Source: Geomesophilobacter sediminis
GTDB taxonomy: Bacteria > Desulfobacterota > Desulfuromonadia > Geobacterales > Geobacteraceae
Length of the DNA: 64,000 bases
NCBI RefSeq assembly: GCF_016458275.1
Contig: NZ_JAEMHM010000017.1
Location: forward strand, 62,001 to 126,000
Direction of reading: 5' to 3'
Part shown: positions 8,807 to 16,541 of the stretch, in pieces
Layout: every line of letters starts with the position of its first letter
How positions within the stretch are numbered: the stretch's first letter is position 1
Notes under the pieces: generated by a model
Told to the model about the DNA's origin: nothing
Databases searched by the model: none
The model's input: only the letters and a program-made list of their open reading frames with translations
Translations under genes and position numbers: made by a program

Positions 8807-9400
8807 ATAGCAGAGGAGCTCAAGGCTCCTCATGTAGTCGTGCTCTCAGGGGCAGCCCCCCTTTTAACACCATTCTTGGTTACATTATCCAATAACTATT
8901 TGTACTATCGAAGAAAGTTGCTCAGATTTGCGTTGTTGAGTTGGTGTGGCTGTCATTGCTTGCCCAAGCTCGCAGAGTCTACCTCTTTGAGCAATTAAGA
9001 TGTTGGTTGTTAAGGTCTTGTTGATAGTTTTGGTGAAAAGAGTGCTAGGGTATGGCCTGCGATGGAAAGACCGGCTACAAGGTAAATATGGAAGCCTGAG
9101 AAGTGGTTTTATGAGAGGGGAAGTTGTTTCTTCGTTACGTTAAACGAGATGCTTGACTGATATCTCCAGAGGACCAGACAGCATAGGAGCAGTGGGGATG
9201 CTGTTTTTGGTTGTCGTAATAGACAGCCAGGGTGGAAAGATAAAGGAAACGGGACTCCCAAAAAATAGTCCTCGACCCCGCCATCGTTTCTGGCCCATGT
9301 ATGAGAGCTTCCCCCTGAGCAGGCCGCTGTGGTATAAGAGCATGGTTCAAAAGCTATAACGTGAAGGTGTGGGTTGGTTGTCGATCTACCAGGGGGGGGT
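8807..9400. other. Long gene-free region with hairpins and a repeated motif
   Basis: No gene is convincing. A stem GAGGAGC/GCTCCTC (8813-8831) and GGGGCAGCCCC followed by T-rich DNA (about 8850-8866) could end the upstream transcript. The 15-mer AAATATGGAAGCCTG (about 9085-9099) recurs near 15157. Bases 9213-9296 resemble 13415-13492 (see separate entry). Confidence 0.45.
9213..9296 (+). repeat. Repeated non-coding motif, copy 1
   Basis: Shared with 13415-13492 in the same order: TTGTCGTAATA, GCCAGGGT, GGGACTCC, AA-rich, TAG, CCCCG-CATC. Here GGACT ... AGTCC (about 9260-9281) can pair as a hairpin. Spacing and flanks differ between copies, which suggests a structured RNA or a protein-binding region rather than a recent duplication. 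Confidence 0.45.
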
Positions 9401-10171
9401 ATGGAAGGAAACACATCATTTGTGGCTGGATATGTTGCTGGTAAGCTGATTGATGGTCTCGCTTCACAATTTTACACACAGGTCATAGCACGGTGGTCAA
9501 AACAACGGGCTGAAGAATTTTTGTACCAACTTTGTTGTGAGCTTCAAGCAGAGCTTTTAGATGGTGGTTGTTCTGACAAGGTAGACTCGATGCTGAGAGA
9601 TATGTTGGAAGATGATATCAAATCTGAGGTGTTGTTTGATGCATATCGTAGGGTGTCTTTGTCAAAATCTAAAAAGCTCGGTCCTCGGATAATTGGGTTG
9701 ATGACCTGTAAACTCATTTTAGCTGGACAAACAGCAAGTGATGAAGAAGAGAATGTGCTACTTGCAGCTGAGAGCATGTCCGATGATGAGCTTACTGCTT
9801 TTGCTCGTTTCATAAGAAATCAAAAAGAATATGTGCTGGATGTGAATCACAAGGATGTTAAGATAGACGAACATGGATTGCAAATGCAGTGGAATAGAGA
9901 GCAGATTGATTTGAGTTGGGGTGGCACAGACACGTCTTTAGCGCCTCTTGATTTAGGTGAATGTCTCGGTCCTTGGGCAAGGAAGCTAAAGGCTTACGGC
10001 ATTATGGCTGATGATGTAAAAGAGCGTCAGTGGAGTGTCCGAGTTGACACTGATCGGCACATTGATGAAGATGGAACTGTCCGTGAAGTTTCATGGTGGA
10101 TATATGTACCCCGTGCTTATTTCTGCTTTGCTGACATGATAGATCGTGTCTCAGGAGGCGACACAGAATAG
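9401..10171 (+). CDS. Hypothetical protein
   Basis: I do not recognise this 256-residue protein. I chose ATG 9401 because a G-run (AGGGGGGGG, 9391-9399) precedes it; a further in-frame start at 9374 lacks support. It begins with a Gly/Ala-rich helical stretch (VAGYVAGKLIDGLASQFYTQV), has an acidic helical middle, and ends with an aromatic strand-rich part (VREVSWWIYVPRAYFCFADMI). It is convergent with the parB-like gene; the pair is separated by a hairpin at 10219-10240. Confidence 0.6.
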   Translation: MEGNTSFVAGYVAGKLIDGLASQFYTQVIARWSKQRAEEFLYQLCCELQAELLDGGCSDKVDSMLRDMLEDDIKSEVLFDAYRRVSLSKSKKLGPRIIGLMTCKLILAGQTASDEEENVLLAAESMSDDELTAFARFIRNQKEYVLDVNHKDVKIDEHGLQMQWNREQIDLSWGGTDTSLAPLDLGECLGPWARKLKAYGIMADDVKERQWSVRVDTDRHIDEDGTVREVSWWIYVPRAYFCFADMIDRVSGGDTE

Positions 10172-10218
10172 TCCTATCAACACATGATGATAGTCCAATT
10201 TGGTGTCAGTTTTCAATG

Positions 10219-10240
10219 GTTATCGGTGTACCGATATAAC
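10219..10240. terminator. Hairpin between convergent genes
   Basis: GTTATCGG-TGTA-CCGATATAAC forms a stem with one bulge between two convergent genes. The T-run is weak, so a terminator role is only likely from position. Confidence 0.35.
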
Positions 10241-11020
10241 CTAACCACCTATACTGCCAAGCTTATTCTGGATCTCATGCAACAGTTCTTGTAGCTTGGA
10301 GACCACTGCCTCCCTGTCACCACCAAGGCTATCCAGGTCTATGCTCTTGACGCACTTGAGGGTGTTGTCGGTAGAGGTGATGGTCTTCTTAGTGATGTTG
10401 AGCCTGGGTCTCTTGATCTCCTTCTTAGGAGTTGATAACGAGGTTACAAGAGCATCATAAGCCTTCCTTTGGCCATTGGCTCTCATGCGAGCTATCTTCA
10501 ACAACGCACTCCTACTAAGCTCCTTCCTATGTCTTGCATCATCACGTATCTCTTGAGTCAGCTTCATCAACCCAAGTATGTCAGCAACAGTGTTCTGAGC
10601 CTTGCCGATCATGGTGCCTAACTGTTCTTGTGTGTAGTCGTACTTGGTTCTGAGCTTGTCGAGAGCTTCAGCTTCGTCTACAGGGTGCAGATCAACCCTT
10701 AATATGTTGTCTACAAGAGCTACTTCATCATATCTCTCACTACCGACCAGCATAGCAGGGATAGTCTCTTTACCTAAAGACTCAAAAGCTCTGAATCTCC
10801 TCTCACCAGAGACCAGGATGAAGTTGTTGTTCTCATCTACACGGAACAGAACAGGGTAGAGTAGTCCCTTCTCTTCAATTGACCGCTTGAGTGCTTCCAG
10901 TTCAGCAGAGTCAATGGATTTGCGTGGCTGGTCAAGGTCTACTTGAAGCTGGGTGACGGGCAGAGGATAGACGGTGCCTTTCTTGTATGTTTTGGGTTTG
11001 TGCGCAGTTTCGGTAGTCAC
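10241..11020 (-). CDS. ParB-like partition/regulatory protein
   Basis: The product has the ParB/Sulfiredoxin-type domain: LPVTQLQVDLDQPRK, LKRSIEEKGLLYPVLFR and the catalytic-type box VSGERRFRAFESLG, followed by a helix-turn-helix segment (YTQEQLGTMIGKAQNTVADILGLMKL). It is about 259 residues. An upstream TTG (11035) is in frame, but GGAGG lies inside those first codons, ideally spaced for the GTG at 11018-11020, so I prefer that start. No parA is adjacent, so it may act as a DNA-binding regulator or CTPase switch of the element rather than in classic segregation. Confidence 0.85.
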   Translation of the reverse strand: MTTETAHKPKTYKKGTVYPLPVTQLQVDLDQPRKSIDSAELEALKRSIEEKGLLYPVLFRVDENNNFILVSGERRFRAFESLGKETIPAMLVGSERYDEVALVDNILRVDLHPVDEAEALDKLRTKYDYTQEQLGTMIGKAQNTVADILGLMKLTQEIRDDARHRKELSRSALLKIARMRANGQRKAYDALVTSLSTPKKEIKRPRLNITKKTITSTDNTLKCVKSIDLDSLGGDREAVVSKLQELLHEIQNKLGSIGG

Positions 11021-11336
11021 TGTGGAAACCTCCAAAATAGGTTGAAAGCTGATTGTAAATATACATTTTTAGTTACATTTGCAATAAGTATTTGGATGTC
11101 GATGGGATGGGCAGGGTGGAGGTGAGTTCGTGGCTTGTAGGTCGGATTAGGAGAGCTGGCGCCTGGATAGGTAGCTGAAGGGTCTTACTGATTACGTGTG
11201 GTATAAACCGGTTCATTAATGATGATTTTGCTTGGTGTGCAGTAGGGTCTCATGGTATGTTTCCGCGTTAAAGGCTGTTTATGGTAGGCCATGGTAGATA
11301 TGTATGTAAGTTATAAATCTGATTAGAGGAGGGAGC
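11021..11336. other. Divergent intergenic region
   Basis: It separates the leftward parB-like gene from the rightward lipoprotein gene and must hold both promoters. I see no clear repeat or RNA. The right end has GGAGGGAGC at the ribosome site of the lipoprotein. Confidence 0.4.
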
Positions 11337-12173
11337 ATGAGCCGGCAGACCTTGTTTAAGATGGTAGGTCTTTCGCTGCTATGTCTCATGTGCGTTGCCT
11401 GTGCGCAGACCATGCAGTTTACACCCAGACCTGCAGCGTATAGCAACAAGTTAGCTTTAAATATTGTGGATGTTCAAGTGAACGATCTTCGCGCTGACTC
11501 GACAGGTGATGGTCTTAAAGCTGTTCTGCGGGATCAAGTTTTATCAACTTTATCGCTACAGGCTCCGTCAAACAGCAAGATCAGATATCGCTTAGTCATA
11601 GATATCATTCAACATGGTTCTTTTTTCACTGCGCCAAACTGGAATGCATCTTCTCGATTCAGAGCTAAGTTGCTTGATGAAAATGAAAGGCTAATTGGGC
11701 AATGGGATTTGACCGGTGCCGCACACCAGTACAATATGGCTGGATATTCTACCGCTGAAGCTGTTTCGCAAGACTCATACAACATTGCTATAGCTGATTT
11801 GATCTCATCTCTTTCTCAAGTATCAATGAAAGAGTTAAGTGTAAATACTCCTGATGGTGTTAGCGACCGTCATTATGATAACAGTGAAGGTATTCCAGTT
11901 AAAGTGTTTGGTTATAGCCCCGTGGCAACTCAACGAAATATCAAGATTGATTCTCAACGAGCCATGATTGATGCTAAGGTCAAAGCCATCGAAAGGGCAG
12001 GCGTAAAGATAGAGTCAAGCACGCTAGTGAGCAACTTCGAATTGATGTCTGATCTTGTCGAAAGCAAATCTAAAGGTGTTTTGCTTCCAGGTTTTGAGTT
12101 CGTGGAGCTTGGTTACGATGAAAATGGTGCGTATAAAGTGTTGTTTATTGGTAGTGTACGGAGTTTGAAATAG
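11337..12173 (+). CDS. Putative lipoprotein with LPP20/FlgT-like C-terminus
   Basis: This 278-residue protein has an export signal (FKMVGLSLLCLMCVACAQ) with a weak lipobox (CVAC, Cys near residue 23). The C-terminal 80 residues (RAMIDAKVKAIERAGVKIES, DLVESKSKGVLLPG, YDENGAYKVLFIGSV) have the layout of the LPP20/FlgT-type envelope domain. The middle part is unknown. GGAGGGAGC precedes ATG 11337. A predicted envelope lipoprotein inside an integrated element could alter the cell surface, for example in exclusion, but that is only a guess. Confidence 0.65.
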   Translation: MSRQTLFKMVGLSLLCLMCVACAQTMQFTPRPAAYSNKLALNIVDVQVNDLRADSTGDGLKAVLRDQVLSTLSLQAPSNSKIRYRLVIDIIQHGSFFTAPNWNASSRFRAKLLDENERLIGQWDLTGAAHQYNMAGYSTAEAVSQDSYNIAIADLISSLSQVSMKELSVNTPDGVSDRHYDNSEGIPVKVFGYSPVATQRNIKIDSQRAMIDAKVKAIERAGVKIESSTLVSNFELMSDLVESKSKGVLLPGFEFVELGYDENGAYKVLFIGSVRSLK

Positions 12174-12231
12174 ACCTATTGAAAGTTGCTGTATGTGATA
12201 GTAACCCGCATGACGCCGTAAGGGGGACATA

Positions 12232-12603
12232 ATGGATATGACGGAACTTATGGAGCTTGCGAATGAAACCTATCAGGAAGAGATAGACTTTCTCTTGGAT
12301 CTTTTAAACGGTATAGACACCAAGCTGTCCACAGCCGAGGAGAAGGAATATTGGGCTAAGGCATATCTCTCATTAAGCAATCTGCAAGATATGATTGCTG
12401 AGCCAACTATTATATCTGAGACAGAAATGGAGGGTGAGCCTCCCTCCCTCGAAGAACGGGAGGAGTGGTTTAGGGCATGTGATGCTTTGATCAGGCTTCA
12501 TGCGATGACTACAGGGATAATCCCTCAATCTGTGGGACAGTCGGCCCAGGTTGTGCAGCCAAAGAGGTCCTTTTTAGCGAGGATCCTCGGGAGGTCGACA
12601 TAA
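12232..12603 (+). CDS. Hypothetical acidic protein
   Basis: Unrecognised. The 123-residue product is acidic and helical (LMELANETYQEEIDFLLDLLNG, SLEEREEWFRACDALIRLH) with a basic tail (PKRSFLARILGRST). AAGGGGG precedes ATG 12232. It lies between the lipoprotein and another unknown gene with short spacers, so the three may be one transcript. Confidence 0.6.
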   Translation: MDMTELMELANETYQEEIDFLLDLLNGIDTKLSTAEEKEYWAKAYLSLSNLQDMIAEPTIISETEMEGEPPSLEEREEWFRACDALIRLHAMTTGIIPQSVGQSAQVVQPKRSFLARILGRST

Positions 12604-12711
12604 TGAACTACAATGATAGTTTGTATAAAGGACTTGATTGAATGATTCCTGTAGCCACAGGAGCAGGCAGCCCTTTTGACGAGCACACACAAGACTAAAT
12701 GGGAGCAAGTG

Positions 12712-13314
12712 ATGGATGACCCATTGCCGTGGCCAGATGAGTATAAGAAACTTTTTGTGCAAGGTGGCGATTATTTTGAATTTGCTCATTTTGGATGGGG
12801 AGATATGTGGCAGCAGTTCTACGGATACTGCGCTGGGTACAAAAGAGCCGCTGACTGCCTTGTTGATGATGCTATTTGTAGTTGTGATACCTCTCGATTG
12901 GATACAGTGATTTTCCCAGTACTGTTTTTATATCGGCAGTTTATTGAACTGTCTCTAAAACAATTAATTCTTGAGTTTGGAGATGGAAGTTGTGATGAGA
13001 AGGTAGAGCGACTTAAGCAGCTCAATCATGATTTAGATGCCAGTTGGAGAGAGTTTGTAAGACTGCTCCCCAAGAGTATAGAGGCGCATGAACAAAAAAC
13101 TGTCAAGGTCGTAGAAAAATATATCAGAGAGTTTGCTGGAGTTGATAAATCTTCCTATTCGTTTAGATATCCTGTTGCAAAGAACCTAACTCTTATATTT
13201 GGTAAAGAGCAAAGATTGAATCTTCGTCATCTAAAAGAAAGAATGTCTGAAATTGAATCCTTCTTTTGTGGTGTATCTGGATTCTTGGATGATCTACGCA
13301 CGAATCAGGAGTGA
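12712..13314 (+). CDS. Hypothetical protein, HEPN-like segment
   Basis: A 200-residue protein from ATG 12712 (GGGAG six bases upstream); an in-frame TTG at 12676 would add twelve residues. The segment FPVLFLYRQFIELSLKQLI followed by LNHDLDASWREFVRLLP looks like the helical core of HEPN-type proteins, but I see no clear RxxxxH nuclease motif. Function is unknown. Confidence 0.55.
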   Translation: MDDPLPWPDEYKKLFVQGGDYFEFAHFGWGDMWQQFYGYCAGYKRAADCLVDDAICSCDTSRLDTVIFPVLFLYRQFIELSLKQLILEFGDGSCDEKVERLKQLNHDLDASWREFVRLLPKSIEAHEQKTVKVVEKYIREFAGVDKSSYSFRYPVAKNLTLIFGKEQRLNLRHLKERMSEIESFFCGVSGFLDDLRTNQE

Positions 13315-13414
13315 TCGTTGATCTAAAGTGAGGTGGTTATGAGTATCTTAAGACATTATTTGTTGTAAGTTCATTTGTGTCATGCTTTGGCACAGTATCA
13401 GCACTGATTTGACT

Positions 13415-13492
13415 TGTCGTAATATTAAGCCAGGGTAAAATAGTGGGACTCCTAAGTTTGTAGACTATTTGCAACCCCGGCATCACTTTGTC
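13415..13492 (+). repeat. Repeated non-coding motif, copy 2
   Basis: This is the second copy of the motif at 9213-9296: TTGTCGTAATA, GCCAGGGT, GGGACTCC, then CCCCGGCATC. Here ATAGT ... ACTAT can pair across the GGGACTCC segment. It lies just before the hairpin that precedes ardC. Confidence 0.45.
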
Positions 13493-13512
13493 ATCATATA
13501 TTTCAAATCATC

Positions 13513-13550
13513 AAAAGGCCATATCTCTAACGAGGTATGGCCTTTTTCTT
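13513..13550 (+). terminator. Hairpin with T-run upstream of ardC
   Basis: AAAAGGCCATA pairs with TATGGCCTTTTT, giving a standard intrinsic-terminator shape. It lies 64 bases before the ardC start. It could end upstream transcription or act as an attenuator. Confidence 0.6.
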
Positions 13551-13613
13551 CTTTCCGCTAGCAGTCTGACTGCACCACCTGACGAGGTGGAATACGTAGA
13601 AAGGAGAGAAATT

Positions 13614-14489
13614 ATGAACGTGTACGATGCAGTGAACCAAAGGATCATGGAGCTATTGGGGAAGGGAACAGTGCCGTGGAGGAAGACTTGGAACGCAGGA
13701 AGTGGTACGCCAATGAACCTTGTAAGCAAGCGCGAGTACAGAGGTGTAAATGTGTTTCTGCTGGGATGCCAGGAGTACAGCAGTCCGTGGTGGCTAACCT
13801 TCAAGCAATGTGCTGATAGAGGTGGGCATGTGCGGAAAGGTGAGAAGTCAACTCCGGTGGTATTCTGGAAGTGGATGGACCGTAAGGATGCTGATGCTGA
13901 TGGAATCGGTAGCGAGGATGGTAAAGGTGGCAAGGTTCCACTGTTGAGATTCTATAACGTGTTCAACCTGGAGCAGGTATCGGGGATTGAAGCACCTAAG
14001 ACCGAGGAGATCGTAAACGCCTTCACTCCCATCGAGAGAGCAGAGCAGATCGTAGCAGGGATGCCATACAGACCAGAGATCAAGCATGGTGGCAACGTAG
14101 CAGCCTACTCGCCTATACTGGACTACGTGAAGATGCCAAGACCTGAAGCGTTCCTATCGCCAGAGGAATACTACAGCACCTTGTTCCATGAACTATCGCA
14201 CAGCACCGGCCATGCCAGCAGGGTAGGGCGGAAGGGGATACTGGAGCCATCGTACTTCGGATCGCATGCATACAGTAAAGAGGAACTCTGTTGTGAAATG
14301 TCGGCAGCGTTCCTATGTGGTCATGCTGGCATCGAACAGAAGACCCTTGAGAACTCAGCAGCATATATACAGGGATGGCTGAAAAGTCTACGTAATGACC
14401 GCACCCTCCTGGTTCATGCAGCAGCTCAAGCTCAGAAAGCCTCAGATTACATCCTCAACGTATCCCACCAGGAAGACCTAACCGACTAA
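13614..14489 (+). CDS. ArdC-type antirestriction protein
   Basis: ArdC proteins protect incoming mobile DNA from restriction; they join an N-terminal ssDNA-binding domain to a zincin metallopeptidase. The 291-residue product starts NVYDAVNQRIMELLGKGTVPWRKTW, contains VNVFLLGCQEYSSPWWLTFKQC and RKGEKSTPVVFWKW, and carries the zinc motif HELSHSTGH (HExxH) plus EELCCEMSAAFLCGH. Both domains look intact. AAGGAGAG at 13601-13608 precedes ATG 13614; a longer in-frame extension to 13488 overlaps the upstream hairpin. It fits transfer of the element between hosts. Confidence 0.9.
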   Translation: MNVYDAVNQRIMELLGKGTVPWRKTWNAGSGTPMNLVSKREYRGVNVFLLGCQEYSSPWWLTFKQCADRGGHVRKGEKSTPVVFWKWMDRKDADADGIGSEDGKGGKVPLLRFYNVFNLEQVSGIEAPKTEEIVNAFTPIERAEQIVAGMPYRPEIKHGGNVAAYSPILDYVKMPRPEAFLSPEEYYSTLFHELSHSTGHASRVGRKGILEPSYFGSHAYSKEELCCEMSAAFLCGHAGIEQKTLENSAAYIQGWLKSLRNDRTLLVHAAAQAQKASDYILNVSHQEDLTD

Positions 14490-14510
14490 CGATCACCAAC
14501 ATAGCAGAGG

Positions 14511-14547
14511 CGAAAAGGGCGACTACCTATCTACGGTATCGCCCTTT
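14511..14547 (+). terminator. Hairpin with T-rich end between ardC and the next gene
   Basis: GAAAGGGCGAT-type arms (AAAAGGGCGACTACC / GGTATCGCCCTTTCG) form a long stem followed by TCTTTT. The next gene's GGAGG begins only nine bases later. Confidence 0.6.
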
Positions 14548-14565
14548 CGTCTTTTGGAGGCCCAT

Positions 14566-14922
14566 ATGCTAACCATCCTGAAAGACATCACACCAGCAAT
14601 CAAAGTCAGATACCACTACCGACACCATGGGACCGTTTTCAACGGTATCACTATCAAGCACATGGAGAACAGGTATTACCTCCCATTTGGTCAAAACGAT
14701 ACGGTCCATGCTTTCCAGTTCGGTGTTGGAACCTACGTGCTCAACATCAACGAGAGCAAGGGATACATCGGCCTCAACAGCTACATGGGGGGAAGGGAGC
14801 ATAACCCCATCAACAGCGTGTACCTGCATGGTACCCAGGAGATCAAGGAGAAGTTCGGTGACCAATGGAAGAACATGGAGCCAACGAGGATAGCCGCAGT
14901 GCTGTTTGGCTGTCTGAGCTGA
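14566..14922 (+). CDS. Hypothetical protein
   Basis: An unrecognised 118-residue protein rich in aromatic and strand-forming residues (VRYHYRHHGTVFNGI, YYLPFGQNDTVHAFQFGVGTYVLNI). The ATG at 14566 is preceded by GGAGG at 14556-14560. It is followed after twelve bases by a small zinc-ribbon gene. Confidence 0.6.
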   Translation: MLTILKDITPAIKVRYHYRHHGTVFNGITIKHMENRYYLPFGQNDTVHAFQFGVGTYVLNINESKGYIGLNSYMGGREHNPINSVYLHGTQEIKEKFGDQWKNMEPTRIAAVLFGCLS

Positions 14923-14934
14923 TGGAGGTGGAAA

Positions 14935-15120
14935 ATGAGATGTGAGTACTGTTCCCGCATACTTAGACCGCAGGATACTGTTCATGCTGTCCGGTTCGGT
15001 AAGATTGATGTCATCAAGGAAGTATTTGTTGCTGCTAAAGAGAGTGCGCCAAGCATTATGTGTTCTGGATGTGGTGAGATGCTATTAAAGATGCTCTATA
15101 TAAGGCTGGGTAGTGGGTAG
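14935..15120 (+). CDS. Small zinc-ribbon protein
   Basis: A 61-residue protein with two CxxC pairs (CEYC near the start, CSGC near residue 45), the usual layout of a single zinc ribbon. GGAGG lies just before ATG 14935. Its job is unknown; such proteins often regulate or bind nucleic acid in mobile elements. Confidence 0.6.
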   Translation: MRCEYCSRILRPQDTVHAVRFGKIDVIKEVFVAAKESAPSIMCSGCGEMLLKMLYIRLGSG

Positions 15121-15229
15121 TGTGTTCAGATGCATAAAGTCCTGCTGTAGGTCAAATATGGAAGCCTGCCGACGTAATTCGTTAAGCTACTCAATCCTAT
15201 AGTTAATCCAACACACAAGTTCATCATCC

Positions 15230-15253
15230 ACAAGAGCCCAACGGCTCTTTTTG
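15230..15253 (+). terminator. Hairpin with T-run upstream of the right integrase
   Basis: AAGAGCC-CAA-CGGCTCTTTTT sits 20 bases before the integrase start. It insulates the integrase gene from upstream transcription. Confidence 0.6.
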
Positions 15254-15272
15254 CGTTCAAAGGAGACACATT

Positions 15273-16298
15273 ATGTCAGTATATCGTCGTGGAAAAGTCT
15301 ATGTATTTGATTTCGTTATTGATGGGAATAGATACTATGGTTCAACGAAGAAGCAAAGTAAACGTGAAGCTAAGCAAGCGGAAGCTAAAGAACGTGCAAG
15401 AGTGCTGTCTGGTACAACTAAAGGGCAGAAAACAGCTAACGTACTGTTATCTGATGCTATTGAACAAATATATGACAGCAAGTGGAAGAGTAACAAGGAT
15501 GGATACGGGAGCTACCAGCGAGCAAGGAAGCTCTTGGAGGTGACGGGCAATGTGGTTTTGTCCTCGGTAGGAGATGATGTTGTTCAGGATCTCATTAGGA
15601 AGCTGGAGAGCAGCGGGGTATCGGTTGCCACCGTCAACCGCTACCTTGCTACCTTAAAGACCATCATGAAGCACTTCAGGCTCCAGGTGGACCACATCAA
15701 GCTCAAGAAGGAACGCAACGGAAGGATACGAGTGCTCACCAAAGATGAGGAGCAAATGGCTATCGAGCTGCTACGTGGAGCAGAGGGGCAGGGTAAGAGA
15801 CCATATTATACGGAGGCTGCTGATATGGTGGTGGTCCTGGTGGATACTGGCATGAGGCTATCGGAGCTACTGAACCTAAAGTATGAGGACGTTAACTTTG
15901 GGCGCAACTTGATATCCATCTGGATCAATAAGGGAGATAGGCCCAGGAGCATACCAATGACCACGAGGGTAAGGACGATCCTTGAGCAGCGGAAGCATCT
16001 GAACAAGGTGAAGCCCTTTACGATATCGAAAGCCGAGATGGAGAGAGCATGGCAGTGGTGTAGGGCAGGGATGGGGCTGGATGGTGATAAGGAGTTCGTG
16101 CTACACGCTCTTAGGCATACCTGTGCAAGTAGGCTCATTAATGCAGGCATTGATGTCATGGTGGTCAAGGAGTGGCTTGGTCACAGTTCGGTACAGATCA
16201 CGGAGAGGTACAGCCATCTAAACCCGATCAAGTTGGTACAGGCCGTGGAGGTGCTTGAGGTGCCAAGGTCTCAACGATACTGCGAAGAAAATACTTGA
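15273..16298 (+). CDS. Tyrosine recombinase (integrase), right end
   Basis: A 341-residue phage-type recombinase, different from the left-end enzyme. It begins with an AP2-like arm-binding segment (YRRGKVYVFDFVIDGNRYYGSTKKQSKREAKQAE), then a core-binding domain, then a catalytic domain with VDTGMRLSELLNLKYED, HALRHTCASRL and WLGHSSVQITERYSHL (R, HxxR, H, Tyr). AAGGAG precedes ATG 15273. It ends 125 bases before attR. It could be a second integrase of the element or a remnant of an earlier tandem insertion. Confidence 0.9.
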   Translation: MSVYRRGKVYVFDFVIDGNRYYGSTKKQSKREAKQAEAKERARVLSGTTKGQKTANVLLSDAIEQIYDSKWKSNKDGYGSYQRARKLLEVTGNVVLSSVGDDVVQDLIRKLESSGVSVATVNRYLATLKTIMKHFRLQVDHIKLKKERNGRIRVLTKDEEQMAIELLRGAEGQGKRPYYTEAADMVVVLVDTGMRLSELLNLKYEDVNFGRNLISIWINKGDRPRSIPMTTRVRTILEQRKHLNKVKPFTISKAEMERAWQWCRAGMGLDGDKEFVLHALRHTCASRLINAGIDVMVVKEWLGHSSVQITERYSHLNPIKLVQAVEVLEVPRSQRYCEENT

Positions 16299-16423
16299 AG
16301 TTAGGTATAAAACTGGGTATAAAAGCAGCTGATCGGGAGCTAAGAGGCTCCAGCTATTACGATACTTGTTCTATGTGGAAAGCTAATGGTTTCATATAGT
16401 TGACGTAGCTTGTCTCCGAGCAT

Positions 16424-16460
16424 AAGGGGTCGGACGTTCGAATCGTCTCGGGGACGCCAC
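16424..16460. repeat. attR, 37-bp direct repeat
   Basis: Identical to 3825-3861. To its left the sequence does not restore a tRNA, so only the 3' portion is duplicated and the functional tRNA is at attL. Confidence 0.93.
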
Positions 16461-16471
16461 TAAAAACACGA

Positions 16472-16505
16472 GGGTTATGGCATTACGCTGTAACCCTTTT
16501 TTTTT
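16472..16505 (+). terminator. Probable original terminator of tRNA-Arg
   Basis: GGGTTA (16472-16477) pairs with TAACCC (16491-16496), followed by nine T. It starts 12 bases after attR, the position expected for the tRNA terminator before the element inserted. Confidence 0.65.
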
Positions 16506-16541
16506 CGTACTTTTGCTATCTCCACCCCGGAGGGAAATGTG

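Larger units (their letters stand above)
3825..16460. mobile_element. Integrative element in tRNA-Arg(CCT)
   Basis: An element of about 12.6 kb bounded by a perfect 37-bp duplication of the tRNA 3' end. A tyrosine recombinase gene lies just inside each boundary (3946-5223 and 15273-16298), both reading rightward. Cargo includes an EXLDI-type protein, a polymerase-like protein, a lone ParB, an ArdC antirestriction protein, a lipoprotein and unknown small proteins. No conjugation, relaxase, capsid or portal gene is recognisable, so it resembles a mobilisable or plasmid-like integrated element more than a complete ICE or prophage. Base composition is visibly lower in GC than the flanking housekeeping genes. 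Confidence 0.9.

Noticed and set aside
10172-10240. parS site near the ParB gene
   Set aside because: No TGTTTCACGTGAAACA-like 16-mer is present; only a generic hairpin.
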